Shown in pieces: positions 1 through 6,011 of a DNA stretch of 9,593 nucleotides. The DNA is taken from contig JAOTSS010000066.1 of NCBI GenBank assembly GCA_029864805.1, forward strand, positions 1 to 9,593, in the 5' to 3' direction. The position numbers and the translations under genes are program-made. The stretch comes from Candidatus Nitrosopumilus sp. GTDB lineage: Archaea; Thermoproteota; Nitrososphaeria; Nitrososphaerales; Nitrosopumilaceae. Under the pieces are notes generated by a model. That model was not told the DNA's origin and did not search any database. It worked only from the letters and a program-made list of their open reading frames with translations. Position 1 is the stretch's first letter. Each line of letters begins with the position of its first letter.

Positions 1-1
1 C

Positions 2-877
2 ATGCTGACTGACAATGTCACCGGGGAACGGTTTTGTGGAAAATGTGGCTATGTGATCACTGAGACGCTGCAAGATTCAGGTCCTGAATGGAGATCATTT
101 TCAAAAGAAGGAGGGGCCGATCCTACCAGGACCGGGGCTCCGACATCACTTGCAATGCATGACAGGGGACTGGCAACCATCATCAGTCCGATGAACAAAG
201 ATTCATCTGGAAAACCCCTCACATCCACTATGAAGAGCACCATTGAAAGACTCCGAACTTGGGACAGTAGAAGTAAAGTAAATGCATCTTCTGATAAAAA
301 TCTCAGACAAGCATTGAGTGAATTATCTACGTTAAAAGACAAACTTTCACTTTCTGATGCCGTAATTGAAAAGGCATCATACATTTACAGAAAAGCATTA
401 GAGAAAGGTCTTGTAAAAGGTCGTTCCATTTCAGCTCTGATTGCAGCTTCACTTTATGCTGCATGCAGAGACACTGAAACTCCTAGGACACTAAAAGATG
501 TTGCAGATGCAGGTAATATTAAGAAAAAAGACATTTCAAGATGTTATAGAATATTGCATCAGGAATTAGAATTAAAAATGCCAGTAGTAGATCCAGTTCA
601 GTGTGTTGCAAGAATTGCAAGCTCTATTGGAATAACAGAAAAGACAAAACGGTTTGCAGTAAAAGTACTCAAAGACGCACAGGCACATGAGGAATCTGCA
701 GGAAAAGATCCAATGGGATTGGCAGCGGCAGCACTGTATCTGTCATGTGTCAAAAATGGTGAAGACAAGACCCAACGGGACATTGCAGAGGCTGCAAACG
801 TCACTGAAGTAACGATTAGAAATAGATACAAAGGCCTGAGATTAGACCAAAATATGGATATGATGGGAGGTAAATAA
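2..877 (+). CDS. tfb: Transcription initiation factor B (TFB, archaeal TFIIB), 5' end outside window
   Basis: TFB bridges the TBP-TATA complex and RNA polymerase and positions the start site. The readable 291 residues begin inside the N-terminal zinc ribbon. Only the second Cys pair (C12, C15 in FCGKCGYVI) is present, so the first CxxC and the true start lie upstream of base 1. The ATG at base 2 is an internal Met. Next come the B-reader/linker region (EWRSFS, then GAPTSLAMHDRGLATII around residues 45-61) and two cyclin-like repeats at about 100-190 and 195-285. Each repeat carries a TFIIB signature (GRSISALIAASLYAACR near 140-156; DPMGLAAAALYLSC near 236-249). A helix-turn-helix near 257-279 (TQRDIAEAANVTEVTIRNRY) is the BRE-reading element. 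The gene ends 7 bases before the TBP gene, suggesting cotranscription. Archaea of this group carry several TFB paralogues, and which one this is cannot be told. The family call is very secure. Confidence 0.97.
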   Translation: MLTDNVTGERFCGKCGYVITETLQDSGPEWRSFSKEGGADPTRTGAPTSLAMHDRGLATIISPMNKDSSGKPLTSTMKSTIERLRTWDSRSKVNASSDKNLRQALSELSTLKDKLSLSDAVIEKASYIYRKALEKGLVKGRSISALIAASLYAACRDTETPRTLKDVADAGNIKKKDISRCYRILHQELELKMPVVDPVQCVARIASSIGITEKTKRFAVKVLKDAQAHEESAGKDPMGLAAAALYLSCVKNGEDKTQRDIAEAANVTEVTIRNRYKGLRLDQNMDMMGGK

Positions 878-884
878 GAGGGAT

Positions 885-1445
885 ATGACTCAAACAAAAC
901 CTATAATTGCAATAGTCAATGTTGTGGCTTCGGCAACAATAGAGCAAAAACTAGATCTTGTAGATATCACAAAAAAATTTCCTGCAGTAGAATATCATCC
1001 AGAACAATTCCCTGGTGCCGTTTTTAGACTAAAAAACCCTAAAACCGCTACACTGCTTTTTGGTTCAGGAAAGATGGTGTGTACGGGAGCCAAATCACAG
1101 GAATTGGCAGAAACTGCTGTATTTGAAGTGGTAAAAATATTGCGAAAAGGGAAAATCAAAATCAAAAATGATCCTATAGTCTCAATACAAAATATTGTCT
1201 CATCAATTAATCTTGGTGGTAAAGTTAACCTAGAACAGGCGGCCAGAACTCTTCCTAGAAGTATGTATGAGCCCGAACAATTCCCAGGATTAATTCATAG
1301 GATGCTTGACCCAAAAACTGTAATTCTAATTTTTGCATCCGGCAAATTAGTTTGTGTTGGAGCTAAGCTTGAAAAAGACGTTCATCGCTCTGTAAATCAA
1401 ATCCATGCTCTGCTTGAAGAAAAAGATTTGATGGTCTATGACTAG
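885..1445 (+). CDS. tbp: TATA-box-binding protein (TBP)
   Basis: TBP binds and bends the promoter TATA box and recruits TFB. The 186-aa protein is the saddle fold alone, the usual archaeal size. It shows two direct repeats, about residues 8-91 and 98-180. Each has the diagnostic run of PEQFPG, then a PKT strand, then F-x-SGK-x-VC-x-GAK. The four phenylalanines that intercalate DNA in TBPs are all present by alignment (F42, F59, F133, F150). In the second repeat the common FPGLIYRM is FPGLIHRM, a mild variant. The acidic tail is very short (DLMVYD). The ATG follows the tfb stop by 7 bases. A GGAGGT sits at 866-871 inside the end of tfb, 13 bases before the ATG. A GAGGG at 878-882 is only 2 bases away, so coupled translation is likely. 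Confidence 0.97.
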   Translation: MTQTKPIIAIVNVVASATIEQKLDLVDITKKFPAVEYHPEQFPGAVFRLKNPKTATLLFGSGKMVCTGAKSQELAETAVFEVVKILRKGKIKIKNDPIVSIQNIVSSINLGGKVNLEQAARTLPRSMYEPEQFPGLIHRMLDPKTVILIFASGKLVCVGAKLEKDVHRSVNQIHALLEEKDLMVYD

Positions 1446-1480
1446 AATATTCTAAATTAACAACTGTTTTTATCATACTG

Positions 1481-1496
1481 AAAAATAATTATTTTT
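1481..1496. terminator. Perfect 16-bp A/T palindrome between convergent genes; possible bidirectional terminator
   Basis: AAAAATAATTATTTTT is its own reverse complement. It lies in the 68-base gap between the tbp stop and the stop of the convergent zinc-finger gene, and presents a T5 run to transcripts from either side. A further T5 run lies at about 1467-1471 on the plus strand. Archaeal termination depends mainly on T-rich tracts, so a terminator role is reasonable but inferred. Confidence 0.45.
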
Positions 1497-1513
1497 GTAA
1501 AAAGATTACAAAA

Positions 1514-1768
1514 TTAATAATATTCTTTGTGGATATAACACCACTTCCAAACATTTTCTGGCACTGTTTTCATCACTGCATGTCCCGTTTCTTCAAAGTG
1601 CTTTGTTGCATGTTTCCCAATTGATGAATCACAACAACCTACGTGTCCACAAGTCAGACACATTCTAAGTGCGACTACTGGAAGATGCTCTTTTTCACAC
1701 TCTTCACAATTTTTGGTATTTTGAGATATGTTTTTTTCTTGAAGAAAATGCTCGCATTCTTTTGGCAT
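1514..1768 (-). CDS. Stand-alone UBP-type zinc finger protein
   Basis: The 84-aa protein consists of a single ZnF-UBP domain (zf-UBP, PF02148 type). The metal-binding residues run in family order: C5 and H7; C21 and C24; C37 and C40 in MCLTCGHVGCC; C45; H53, H57 and H63 in KHATKHFEETGHAV; C77 and H80 may be extra. In eukaryotic deubiquitinases this domain grips the free C-terminal Gly-Gly of ubiquitin. Small stand-alone versions are also found in prokaryotes, where the ligand is unknown. The ATG lies 1 base beyond the stop of the upstream pyrophosphatase gene, and no Shine-Dalgarno sequence is visible, so translation probably depends on re-initiation or on a shared transcript. The family call is firm; the function is open. 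Confidence 0.88.
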   Translation of the reverse strand: MPKECEHFLQEKNISQNTKNCEECEKEHLPVVALRMCLTCGHVGCCDSSIGKHATKHFEETGHAVMKTVPENVWKWCYIHKEYY

Positions 1769-1769
1769 G

Positions 1770-2309
1770 TCAGAATTTTTTTAAAGTATTTTTATATCTC
1801 TGTATGGATTCAATTATCACTTCTTTGGCATCTTTGGCTGTTTTCCAACCTAGTATCTCTACTTTCTTCCCTTCCAATTCTTTGTAAACTTGGAAAAAGT
1901 GGGCAATTTCTGAACGATGATGATCTTCCATATCTGCAATATCCGCAGTATGCAAATATCTGGGGTCATTTGTTGCAACACAGATTATTTTATCGTCCGA
2001 TTCCCCATCATCCTTCATTTGAAGTAATCCTATCGGTCTTGCCTCAATCAATATTCCTGGATATGTGGAATTTGTAACCAAAACTAATGCATCAAGTGGA
2101 TCCCCATCTTCTGATAATGTTTGGGGGACCAAACCATAGTCTCCTGGATAGTGAAATGGCGAGAATAATACTCTGTCAAGTTTTATCATATTGTGTTTTT
2201 TATCATATTCGTATTTGTTCATGGAACCTTTTGGAATCTCTATGATGACATTGATAATTTCTGGGATGTTATTTCCTGACTCTATGTCGTGCCAAAAATT
2301 TTTACTCAT
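1770..2309 (-). CDS. ppa: Soluble inorganic pyrophosphatase, class I
   Basis: Hydrolyses cytosolic pyrophosphate to two phosphates, pulling nucleic acid, tRNA-charging and activation reactions forward. The length (179 aa) is normal for the prokaryotic class I enzyme. By comparison with the E. coli protein the catalytic set is complete: E24; K32 and E34 in NKYEYD; R46 in LDR; Y58 in GDYG; D68, D70 and D73 in the signature DGDPLDALV; D100, D105 and K107; and Y142, K143 in QVYKELE. The start is ATG, with a TATA-like TATAT (plus-strand 2337-2341) about 30 bases upstream. The zinc-finger gene follows after one base, so the two form an operon. The gene is divergent from the FMN reductase-like gene with about 100 bases between the starts. 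Confidence 0.97.
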   Translation of the reverse strand: MSKNFWHDIESGNNIPEIINVIIEIPKGSMNKYEYDKKHNMIKLDRVLFSPFHYPGDYGLVPQTLSEDGDPLDALVLVTNSTYPGILIEARPIGLLQMKDDGESDDKIICVATNDPRYLHTADIADMEDHHRSEIAHFFQVYKELEGKKVEILGWKTAKDAKEVIIESIQRYKNTLKKF

Positions 2310-2336
2310 TTTCTAGCTCTTTGTTTAGGTATTCGG

Positions 2337-2341
2337 TATAT
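2337..2341 (-). promoter_or_regulatory. Probable TATA box of the pyrophosphatase gene
   Basis: On the minus strand this reads ATATA within CATATACC. Its centre lies about 30 bases before the ppa ATG, allowing a very short leader. The call is based on spacing and composition only. Confidence 0.4.
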
Positions 2342-2413
2342 GAATTCTCTGAAATAGCCTCGTAATTTTGAATTTGGTGAAAATCTTTTACCTTGTTTAA
2401 TTATGTATTTTTG

Positions 2414-2983
2414 ATGGCAAAAATTGCAGTAATTGTTGGCTCTGTAAGATCTGAAAGACATGGAATCAAAGTGGCAAAATGGGTTGTTTCAAAACTTGAG
2501 GATAAGGGCCATCAAATCTCACTTGTTGATCCTGTGGAATTAGATTTACCGTTATTAGATAAAATGTATAAAGAAATGGAATCCCCTCCTGAAAAATTAC
2601 AAAAACTACAAAAAATAATTAAAGAGGCAGATGGATATATCCCAATTACCCCTGAATATAATCACAGCATTTCTTCAGCTCTAAAGAATACGTTGGATTA
2701 TTTCTTGGAAGAATATTTTTTCAAACCATCGGCCATCATATCTTATTCTGTGGGACCTTTTGGTGGAGTTGTTGCAGGAAATCACCTTCGTCAAATATTG
2801 GCAGAGATGGGTGCACCTGCAATTCCATCACAATTTCCAATTTCTAAGGTTCATGAAACAATTGATGTTGATGGAAAATTACTTGACAAAAATTATGAGC
2901 GACGATTCTCAAAGTTCCTAGATGAGTTTGAATGGTATGTGTCCGCATTGGCAAAACAGAGAGAATCTGGGGTGCCTTATTGA
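2414..2983 (+). CDS. NADPH-dependent FMN reductase family protein (flavodoxin fold)
   Basis: 189-aa cytosolic flavoprotein-like oxidoreductase of the NADPH-dependent FMN reductase family (PF03358), which transfers electrons from NAD(P)H to FMN, quinones or other acceptors. The first strand and phosphate loop read KIAVIVGSVRSERHG (residues 3-17). The family hallmark PEYNHSISSALKN is at 80-92, followed by a glycine-rich segment, SVGPFGGVVAG, at 112-122. I chose the ATG at 2414 because the flavodoxin strand begins straight after it. An in-frame TTG at 2393 would add MFNYVFL, which is not part of the fold. Transcription starts in the divergent gap with ppa. The stop codon directly abuts the stop of the next, convergent gene. 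The natural substrate cannot be told from sequence. Confidence 0.9.
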   Translation: MAKIAVIVGSVRSERHGIKVAKWVVSKLEDKGHQISLVDPVELDLPLLDKMYKEMESPPEKLQKLQKIIKEADGYIPITPEYNHSISSALKNTLDYFLEEYFFKPSAIISYSVGPFGGVVAGNHLRQILAEMGAPAIPSQFPISKVHETIDVDGKLLDKNYERRFSKFLDEFEWYVSALAKQRESGVPY

Positions 2984-3406
2984 TTATGCTAAGTCATTGG
3001 TATTTGGAATTACTTTGAAGATTTTTACTGTGTAATCTCCTTGAAATATATTTACAAATTCTCCTGTATTTGAATCAAGATTTCTAACTCTGAATTTGTA
3101 TTCATATGATCCGTCTCCTTTTACATCAACTTGTGCAAAATGTACGGGATCTCCTCCTTTGTAAAATTGAATTATTACTGGATATCTTTCAACATAATCC
3201 GATGCCTCTCCTCTAACTGTGCCCCACGGAAGTCTATTTTCTTGAGGAACACTCATTGTAGTTATTGTTTTTTCTAAACTAATTTCTTCATTAATTGGTA
3301 TAACGGAAACTTGGTTGGATTCTGCAGAAACATCTCCTGGAATTATCATTATTCCAAATATTGTCATAATTGACGCAATCAACAACACGTTTGATTTTCC
3401 ATTCAT
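2984..3406 (-). CDS. Secreted protein of unknown function with a probable beta-sandwich domain
   Basis: 140 aa. The N-terminus is a clear signal peptide: K4, a hydrophobic core at about 8-22, and VSA before a likely cleavage after residue 28. No second membrane segment and no C-terminal sorting motif are seen. After a linker, residues 60-135 show alternating hydrophobic strands (WGTVRGEA, YPVIIQFY, FAQVDVKGDGSYEYKFRV, GDYTVKIFKV). This pattern resembles the Ig-like or carboxypeptidase-regulatory-like repeats found in many secreted proteins of this archaeal group, but I do not recognise a named family. A TTTAAA at 3431-3436 is centred about 27 bases upstream of the ATG, fitting a leaderless transcript. 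It may be a cell-surface or S-layer associated protein; that is inference. Confidence 0.78.
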   Translation of the reverse strand: MNGKSNVLLIASIMTIFGIMIIPGDVSAESNQVSVIPINEEISLEKTITTMSVPQENRLPWGTVRGEASDYVERYPVIIQFYKGGDPVHFAQVDVKGDGSYEYKFRVRNLDSNTGEFVNIFQGDYTVKIFKVIPNTNDLA

Positions 3407-3430
3407 TTCATTACCTGTTTTTCAAAGTCA

Positions 3431-3436
3431 TTTAAA
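3431..3436 (-). promoter_or_regulatory. Probable TATA box of the secreted-protein gene
   Basis: TTTAAA is centred about 27 bases upstream of the ATG at 3406 on the minus strand. This is the spacing expected for an archaeal promoter of a leaderless mRNA. Confidence 0.5.
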
Positions 3437-3638
3437 AAATTTGTTACTAATTTGTTTCAATGATTTAACTATGATTTTTTTTAATTCATATCATATTTGT
3501 GAATTTATTATCATAATGTCTATTACTTAATTAATTGCTGTTTGAAGACAGTGAATTCAATTAGAATATGCTCTAGAATCATGCATGATTTGTTATTTTT
3601 TTATAATATTGATCTAAAATCTTAATTTTTATTCAGTG

Positions 3639-3830
3639 TTACTTTCTAATCTCCGAGATGACATCTAACAATCTTTTTTTCTCATTACTGTATATTTCAT
3701 GATTTTTAACAAAATCTTTGATGGCATACGTGATCAAATTTGTATCTAAATTTTCTCTATTTTTTAGAATTGTTTGTAATAGAATTTCTTTAGATGATTC
3801 AACCTTTAATTTAGTCTGGTATATGTCCAC
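3639..3830 (-). CDS. Small helical protein of unknown function
   Basis: 63 aa, highly charged and lacking Cys or Trp, predicted by eye to be mainly alpha-helical (KEILLQTILKNRENLD at 14-29, then a C-terminal helix ending KKRLLDVISEIRK). I recognise no family. The start is GTG at 3830. A TTAAAA (plus-strand TTTTAA at 3852-3857) is centred about 25 bases upstream, the same spacing as at the better-known genes here. This supports both a real gene and this start. The gene stands alone between AT-rich gaps. It could still be a chance frame, as the length is modest, but its composition (many Lys, Glu, Ile, Leu) is protein-like. Confidence 0.55.
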   Translation of the reverse strand: MDIYQTKLKVESSKEILLQTILKNRENLDTNLITYAIKDFVKNHEIYSNEKKRLLDVISEIRK

Positions 3831-3851
3831 AGTCTCTATTTGCTTTCTGGA

Positions 3852-3857
3852 TTTTAA
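3852..3857 (-). promoter_or_regulatory. Probable TATA box of the 63-aa gene
   Basis: Minus-strand TTAAAA inside TTATTAAAAT, centred about 25 bases before the GTG at 3830. It fits a leaderless promoter; assigned by spacing only. Confidence 0.4.
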
Positions 3858-3987
3858 TAATTACTATTGTTTTATACTGCTTTAAAATTTAGTCGATTTG
3901 GATATTTTCTCTTAAGATGCGCTGGAACAAGTTATGATCATGATGTCAATTTCTGTATCATGGAATAATCAAAAAATATGTTATGTT

Positions 3988-4137
3988 CTAATTAGTAATG
4001 TTTTTCTTCGCACCCCATTTGAAGTTAAATTCTTTTTCAGTGATTGCAATTCTGGATTTGCACTTTACACATCTGCGCATTTTAGTACTCTTTGAATATC
4101 TCCAAACATGTGCTTCGCTTATTTTATGACAATTCAT
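3988..4137 (-). CDS. Tiny zinc-binding (CH...H...CxxC) protein
   Basis: From the preferred start the product has 49 residues, beginning MNCHKISEAHVWRYS. The cysteine/histidine pattern is C3, H4, H10 (in AHVW) and then C23, C26 in RRCVKCKSR, consistent with one zinc site in a small ribbon. The tail is basic and aromatic (FNFKWGAKK). I recognise no named family. The frame stays open upstream, with other possible starts at ATG 4170 and TTG 4233. I chose 4137 because an AATAAAATA tract on the minus strand is centred about 26 bases upstream of it and the added N-terminal residues look non-conserved. It may act as a nucleic-acid or protein-binding accessory factor; this is a guess from the fold type only. 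Confidence 0.55.
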   Translation of the reverse strand: MNCHKISEAHVWRYSKSTKMRRCVKCKSRIAITEKEFNFKWGAKKNITN

Positions 4138-4253
4138 GTCTTTACCCTTTATCACTAGTATTTTATTCATAGCATTTAGGGATAAATTTGCCTGAGAGAT
4201 GTAAGTAACGTAGAAACACAATACATTAATCAAAATAATTAATAATAATATTC

Positions 4254-4331
4254 ATGAAATTGGGGATTAAACTTCTAATAATTGGAATCATTGCAATTCT
4301 TGCACAGGTTTTTGGAAATCTTTTATTTTAA
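4254..4331 (+). CDS. Possible 25-aa single-span membrane peptide
   Basis: ATG-to-TAA frame of 25 codons. The product starts MKLGIK and continues as one hydrophobic stretch (LLIIGIIAILAQVFG) ending NLLF. This is a positive N-terminus followed by a membrane helix. It is divergent from the small zinc-binding gene, and the 30 bases upstream are almost pure A/T (a loose ATTAAT near 4225-4230). Small one-helix membrane proteins exist in archaea and are missed by gene callers. The case rests only on the well-formed hydrophobic helix and clean start and stop, so chance is quite possible. Confidence 0.35.
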   Translation: MKLGIKLLIIGIIAILAQVFGNLLF

Positions 4332-4612
4332 AATTCACCTGAAATATTTCGAGTACTAAAAATTACTACGGTTCAAACCATGCTGTATTTTTATTAATCT
4401 TGGTTTCATGGTTAATGTAAAAGTAAAATCTGTTGGAAATCTAACAATATTTGTATTCTGAGATGTCTATATTGCTCATGGAATTTAGTCCGCAATTTCT
4501 TCATATCCACATTTTATACTAAATACAAAAAAGTTAACTTTTTGAATGATTTTCTTTATTTCTAGTAATTTTATTTGGATCCATGCGGAATTCTTAAATC
4601 TAAAATTTCCAT
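4332..4612. other. AT-rich intergenic stretch
   Basis: This 281-base gap holds no convincing reading frame or RNA gene. It contains the perfect palindrome at 4528-4543, a weak AACCATG/CATGGTT inverted repeat (4376-4382 and 4407-4413), and a TTAAAT at 4594-4599 that may be the promoter of the downstream gene. If the 25-aa peptide is not real, the unexplained gap extends back to about 4138. Confidence 0.5.
4528..4543. repeat. Perfect 16-bp palindrome AAAAAGTTAACTTTTT
   Basis: Eight-base half-sites meet at GTT|AAC with no spacer. It lies about 70 bases upstream of the start of the helical-hairpin gene. It could be a dimeric regulator site or a terminator for transcripts coming from the left. 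The position is upstream of the putative TATA element at 4594-4599, so it would not overlap the core promoter. Confidence 0.4.
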
Positions 4613-4819
4613 ATGTTGTATGTGGCTACAAGAGATGATCTTAGAAATGATATTCTCAAAGTGACTGAAGAACAGCAAAAGTTAATGGAATTAAGAAAGT
4701 CGTTTCTAGGCTCAAAAAGCAATGAAGACCAAATGAATGCATTTAGATTGACAACTCAAATTATGAAATATGAGGACTTTATTCGGGATACTGAAAAACA
4801 ACTTAGGACAATGGATTAA
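4613..4819 (+). CDS. Small helical-hairpin protein of unknown function
   Basis: 68 aa, Glu/Lys/Arg/Gln rich, without Cys or Trp. Two amphipathic helices are apparent: about 7-31 (RDDLRNDILKVTEEQQKLME) and 37-66 (NEDQMNAFRLTTQIMKYEDF and on), joined by a short GSKS turn. This suggests a coiled-coil hairpin, perhaps a dimer or an adaptor. No family is recognised. The start is uncertain. The ATG at 4613 lacks a TATA element at the usual distance. A GTG at 4622, giving MATRDDLRND, has TTAAAT (4594-4599) centred about 25.5 bases upstream, which would suit a leaderless transcript and a 65-aa product. It reads in the same direction as the YkgJ-like gene, 117 bases further on. Confidence 0.68.
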   Translation: MLYVATRDDLRNDILKVTEEQQKLMELRKSFLGSKSNEDQMNAFRLTTQIMKYEDFIRDTEKQLRTMD

Positions 4820-4908
4820 CTTCATCTAGAACTGTGATGTTTTTAGAATGTTGGGTGGACTGGATGAAATTGATGTCGTAATGTCTCTTTTTTGTATTCC
4901 GTTGTAAC

Positions 4909-4915
4909 TAAATAT
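4909..4915 (+). promoter_or_regulatory. Probable TATA box of the YkgJ-like gene
   Basis: TAAATAT is centred 25 bases before the ATG at 4937. It is the cleanest match among the small genes and supports both that start and a leaderless mRNA. Confidence 0.55.
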
Positions 4916-4936
4916 CTGAAGTTTGATAGATGATTT

Positions 4937-5506
4937 ATGAAGTTGAAAGTAATCTCAAATGATCCTGTTGTCTCTGAGATTGGAGAATTTCCTTGTACTT
5001 CATGTCATACAAATTGCTGCAAAGAGTATGTGATATTTGTTAATGCTCATGACATTTACCGACTTTCGGTTGGATTGAGATTGGACCCTGAGAGTTTTCT
5101 TGAGATTTATGGTGCAAAGGATTATGCTCTTGGAATAAATGTAAGAGAAGGTTTACTAGATCTTGCTTTAAAACAAAAAGATGGTGGATGTATGTTTCTT
5201 GAAGAATCTAAAGATATCTTTCGATGTACCGTAAATGACTTTAAACCAAGTGTCTGTAAATCATATCCATTTCAAATGAAAAATGGAAAATTAATTCAGA
5301 TGAGTAGTAAAATGTGCCCTGTTGAGTGGGATACGAAAGAATTTGAGGCTATGATGTCAACTCATCTCAAAAAAGATGAAGATGAATGGGTGTTTTATGA
5401 CAAACTTGTACTAGAATGGAATGAAAAATATTCAGTAAAAAAATCACTATCTGCATTTTTAAAATTTATGCTAGATAAAGTAGTTTTAGAATTTGCAAAG
5501 CCTTGA
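4937..5506 (+). CDS. YkgJ-family CxxCxxxCC cysteine-cluster protein
   Basis: 189 aa, member of the YkgJ/UPF0153 family of putative zinc- or iron-chelating proteins (PF03692 type). The signature CTSCHTNCC occupies residues 20-28 (C20, C23, C27, C28). The second half of the metal set follows as C85 (GGCMFL), C97 (FRCTV), C107 in the family motif KPSVCKSYPF, and C127 (KMCPVEW). All eight cysteines expected for the family are therefore present. The biochemical role of the family is not established; metal binding is inferred from the cysteines. The protein appears soluble, with no signal peptide. The ATG is backed by TAAATAT 25 bases upstream. The downstream gene is convergent. Confidence 0.9.
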   Translation: MKLKVISNDPVVSEIGEFPCTSCHTNCCKEYVIFVNAHDIYRLSVGLRLDPESFLEIYGAKDYALGINVREGLLDLALKQKDGGCMFLEESKDIFRCTVNDFKPSVCKSYPFQMKNGKLIQMSSKMCPVEWDTKEFEAMMSTHLKKDEDEWVFYDKLVLEWNEKYSVKKSLSAFLKFMLDKVVLEFAKP

Positions 5507-5592
5507 TAATTTATTTTATCTTTGGATGGTGGAAACTGTGATACATGTTTCTCTATTAGTTAGGTTGGTGTGTTTTCAAATCTCATTATTAT

Positions 5593-5598
5593 AAAAAA
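5593..5598 (-). terminator. Oligo-T tract after the 136-aa gene
   Basis: On the minus strand, TTTTTT begins 2 bases after the TAG stop at 5601. This is a plausible archaeal T-tract terminator in the 94-base convergent gap. Confidence 0.35.
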
Positions 5599-5600
5599 GA

Positions 5601-6011
5601 CTAGTAGCCTTCCTCTCCGGGGAAAAGAAGACACCAATAGTTTGCATTAGTTTTTGCAGATTTCTTTTGGCCTACTTTACATGGCCCAAATACATTCCCT
5701 GCAGCCAATTCTGATTGATAGTTTGGAACTCTTTGAATCTGCTTGACTATTGCAGGCGTTACAAAAAAAGAACGCACCTGTTGGTCATTCACATCAAATA
5801 TCTCTACAGTGTCTATGACATTATAGTCTGTCATTCCGTCTTCTCCAACTGCATCCTTTGGAGTGTATGGCGACGGCTTACCTCTGTTAGTTCGAAAGTC
5901 CTTGATGTTGATGATTTTACCTGAAATCTTTCCAATTCCTATGGCTTTGGTTTGTTCTTGTGGTTTGTTGTAATCACCCAAGTTGATTTGAGTTTGTGTG
6001 GTTTCGTTCAT
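5601..6011 (-). CDS. Protein of unknown function, 136 aa
   Basis: I do not recognise the family. The N-terminus (1-22) is polar and Gln/Thr rich, and looks disordered. Residues 24-42 (IGIGKISGKIINIKDFR) and 63-86 (VIDTVEIFD, QQVRSFFVT) read as beta strands, compatible with an OB-like barrel. Then come a helix (PAIVKQIQRVP, 86-96) and a Gly/Lys-rich C-terminal part with two cysteines (C111, C127) and an end LLFPGEEGY. The order of strands and the basic KVGQKKSAKTNANYW segment would suit nucleic-acid binding, but this is only inference. No signal peptide or membrane span is present. The ATG start has a loose TTTAGA (plus-strand 6041-6046) about 32 bases upstream. The regular domain-like pattern and clean frame make it a real gene. 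Confidence 0.75.
   Translation of the reverse strand: MNETTQTQINLGDYNKPQEQTKAIGIGKISGKIINIKDFRTNRGKPSPYTPKDAVGEDGMTDYNVIDTVEIFDVNDQQVRSFFVTPAIVKQIQRVPNYQSELAAGNVFGPCKVGQKKSAKTNANYWCLLFPGEEGY

Noticed and set aside
2..60. TFB as a truncated gene lacking the first zinc-ribbon cysteines
   Set aside because: The frame is open to the window edge, so the missing part is most simply outside the window.
1643..2077. 144-codon plus-strand frame opposite the zinc-finger and pyrophosphatase genes
   Set aside because: It is fully antisense to two genes with complete catalytic or metal-binding residues. Its product is an improbable Phe/Leu/Trp-rich sequence.
2302..2400. Minus-strand open stretch before ppa that reads like a protein C-terminus (ending YTEYLNKELENE)
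   Set aside because: It contains no ATG, GTG or TTG between its stops and overlaps the promoter and start of ppa, so it is not a gene as it stands. A remnant cannot be excluded.
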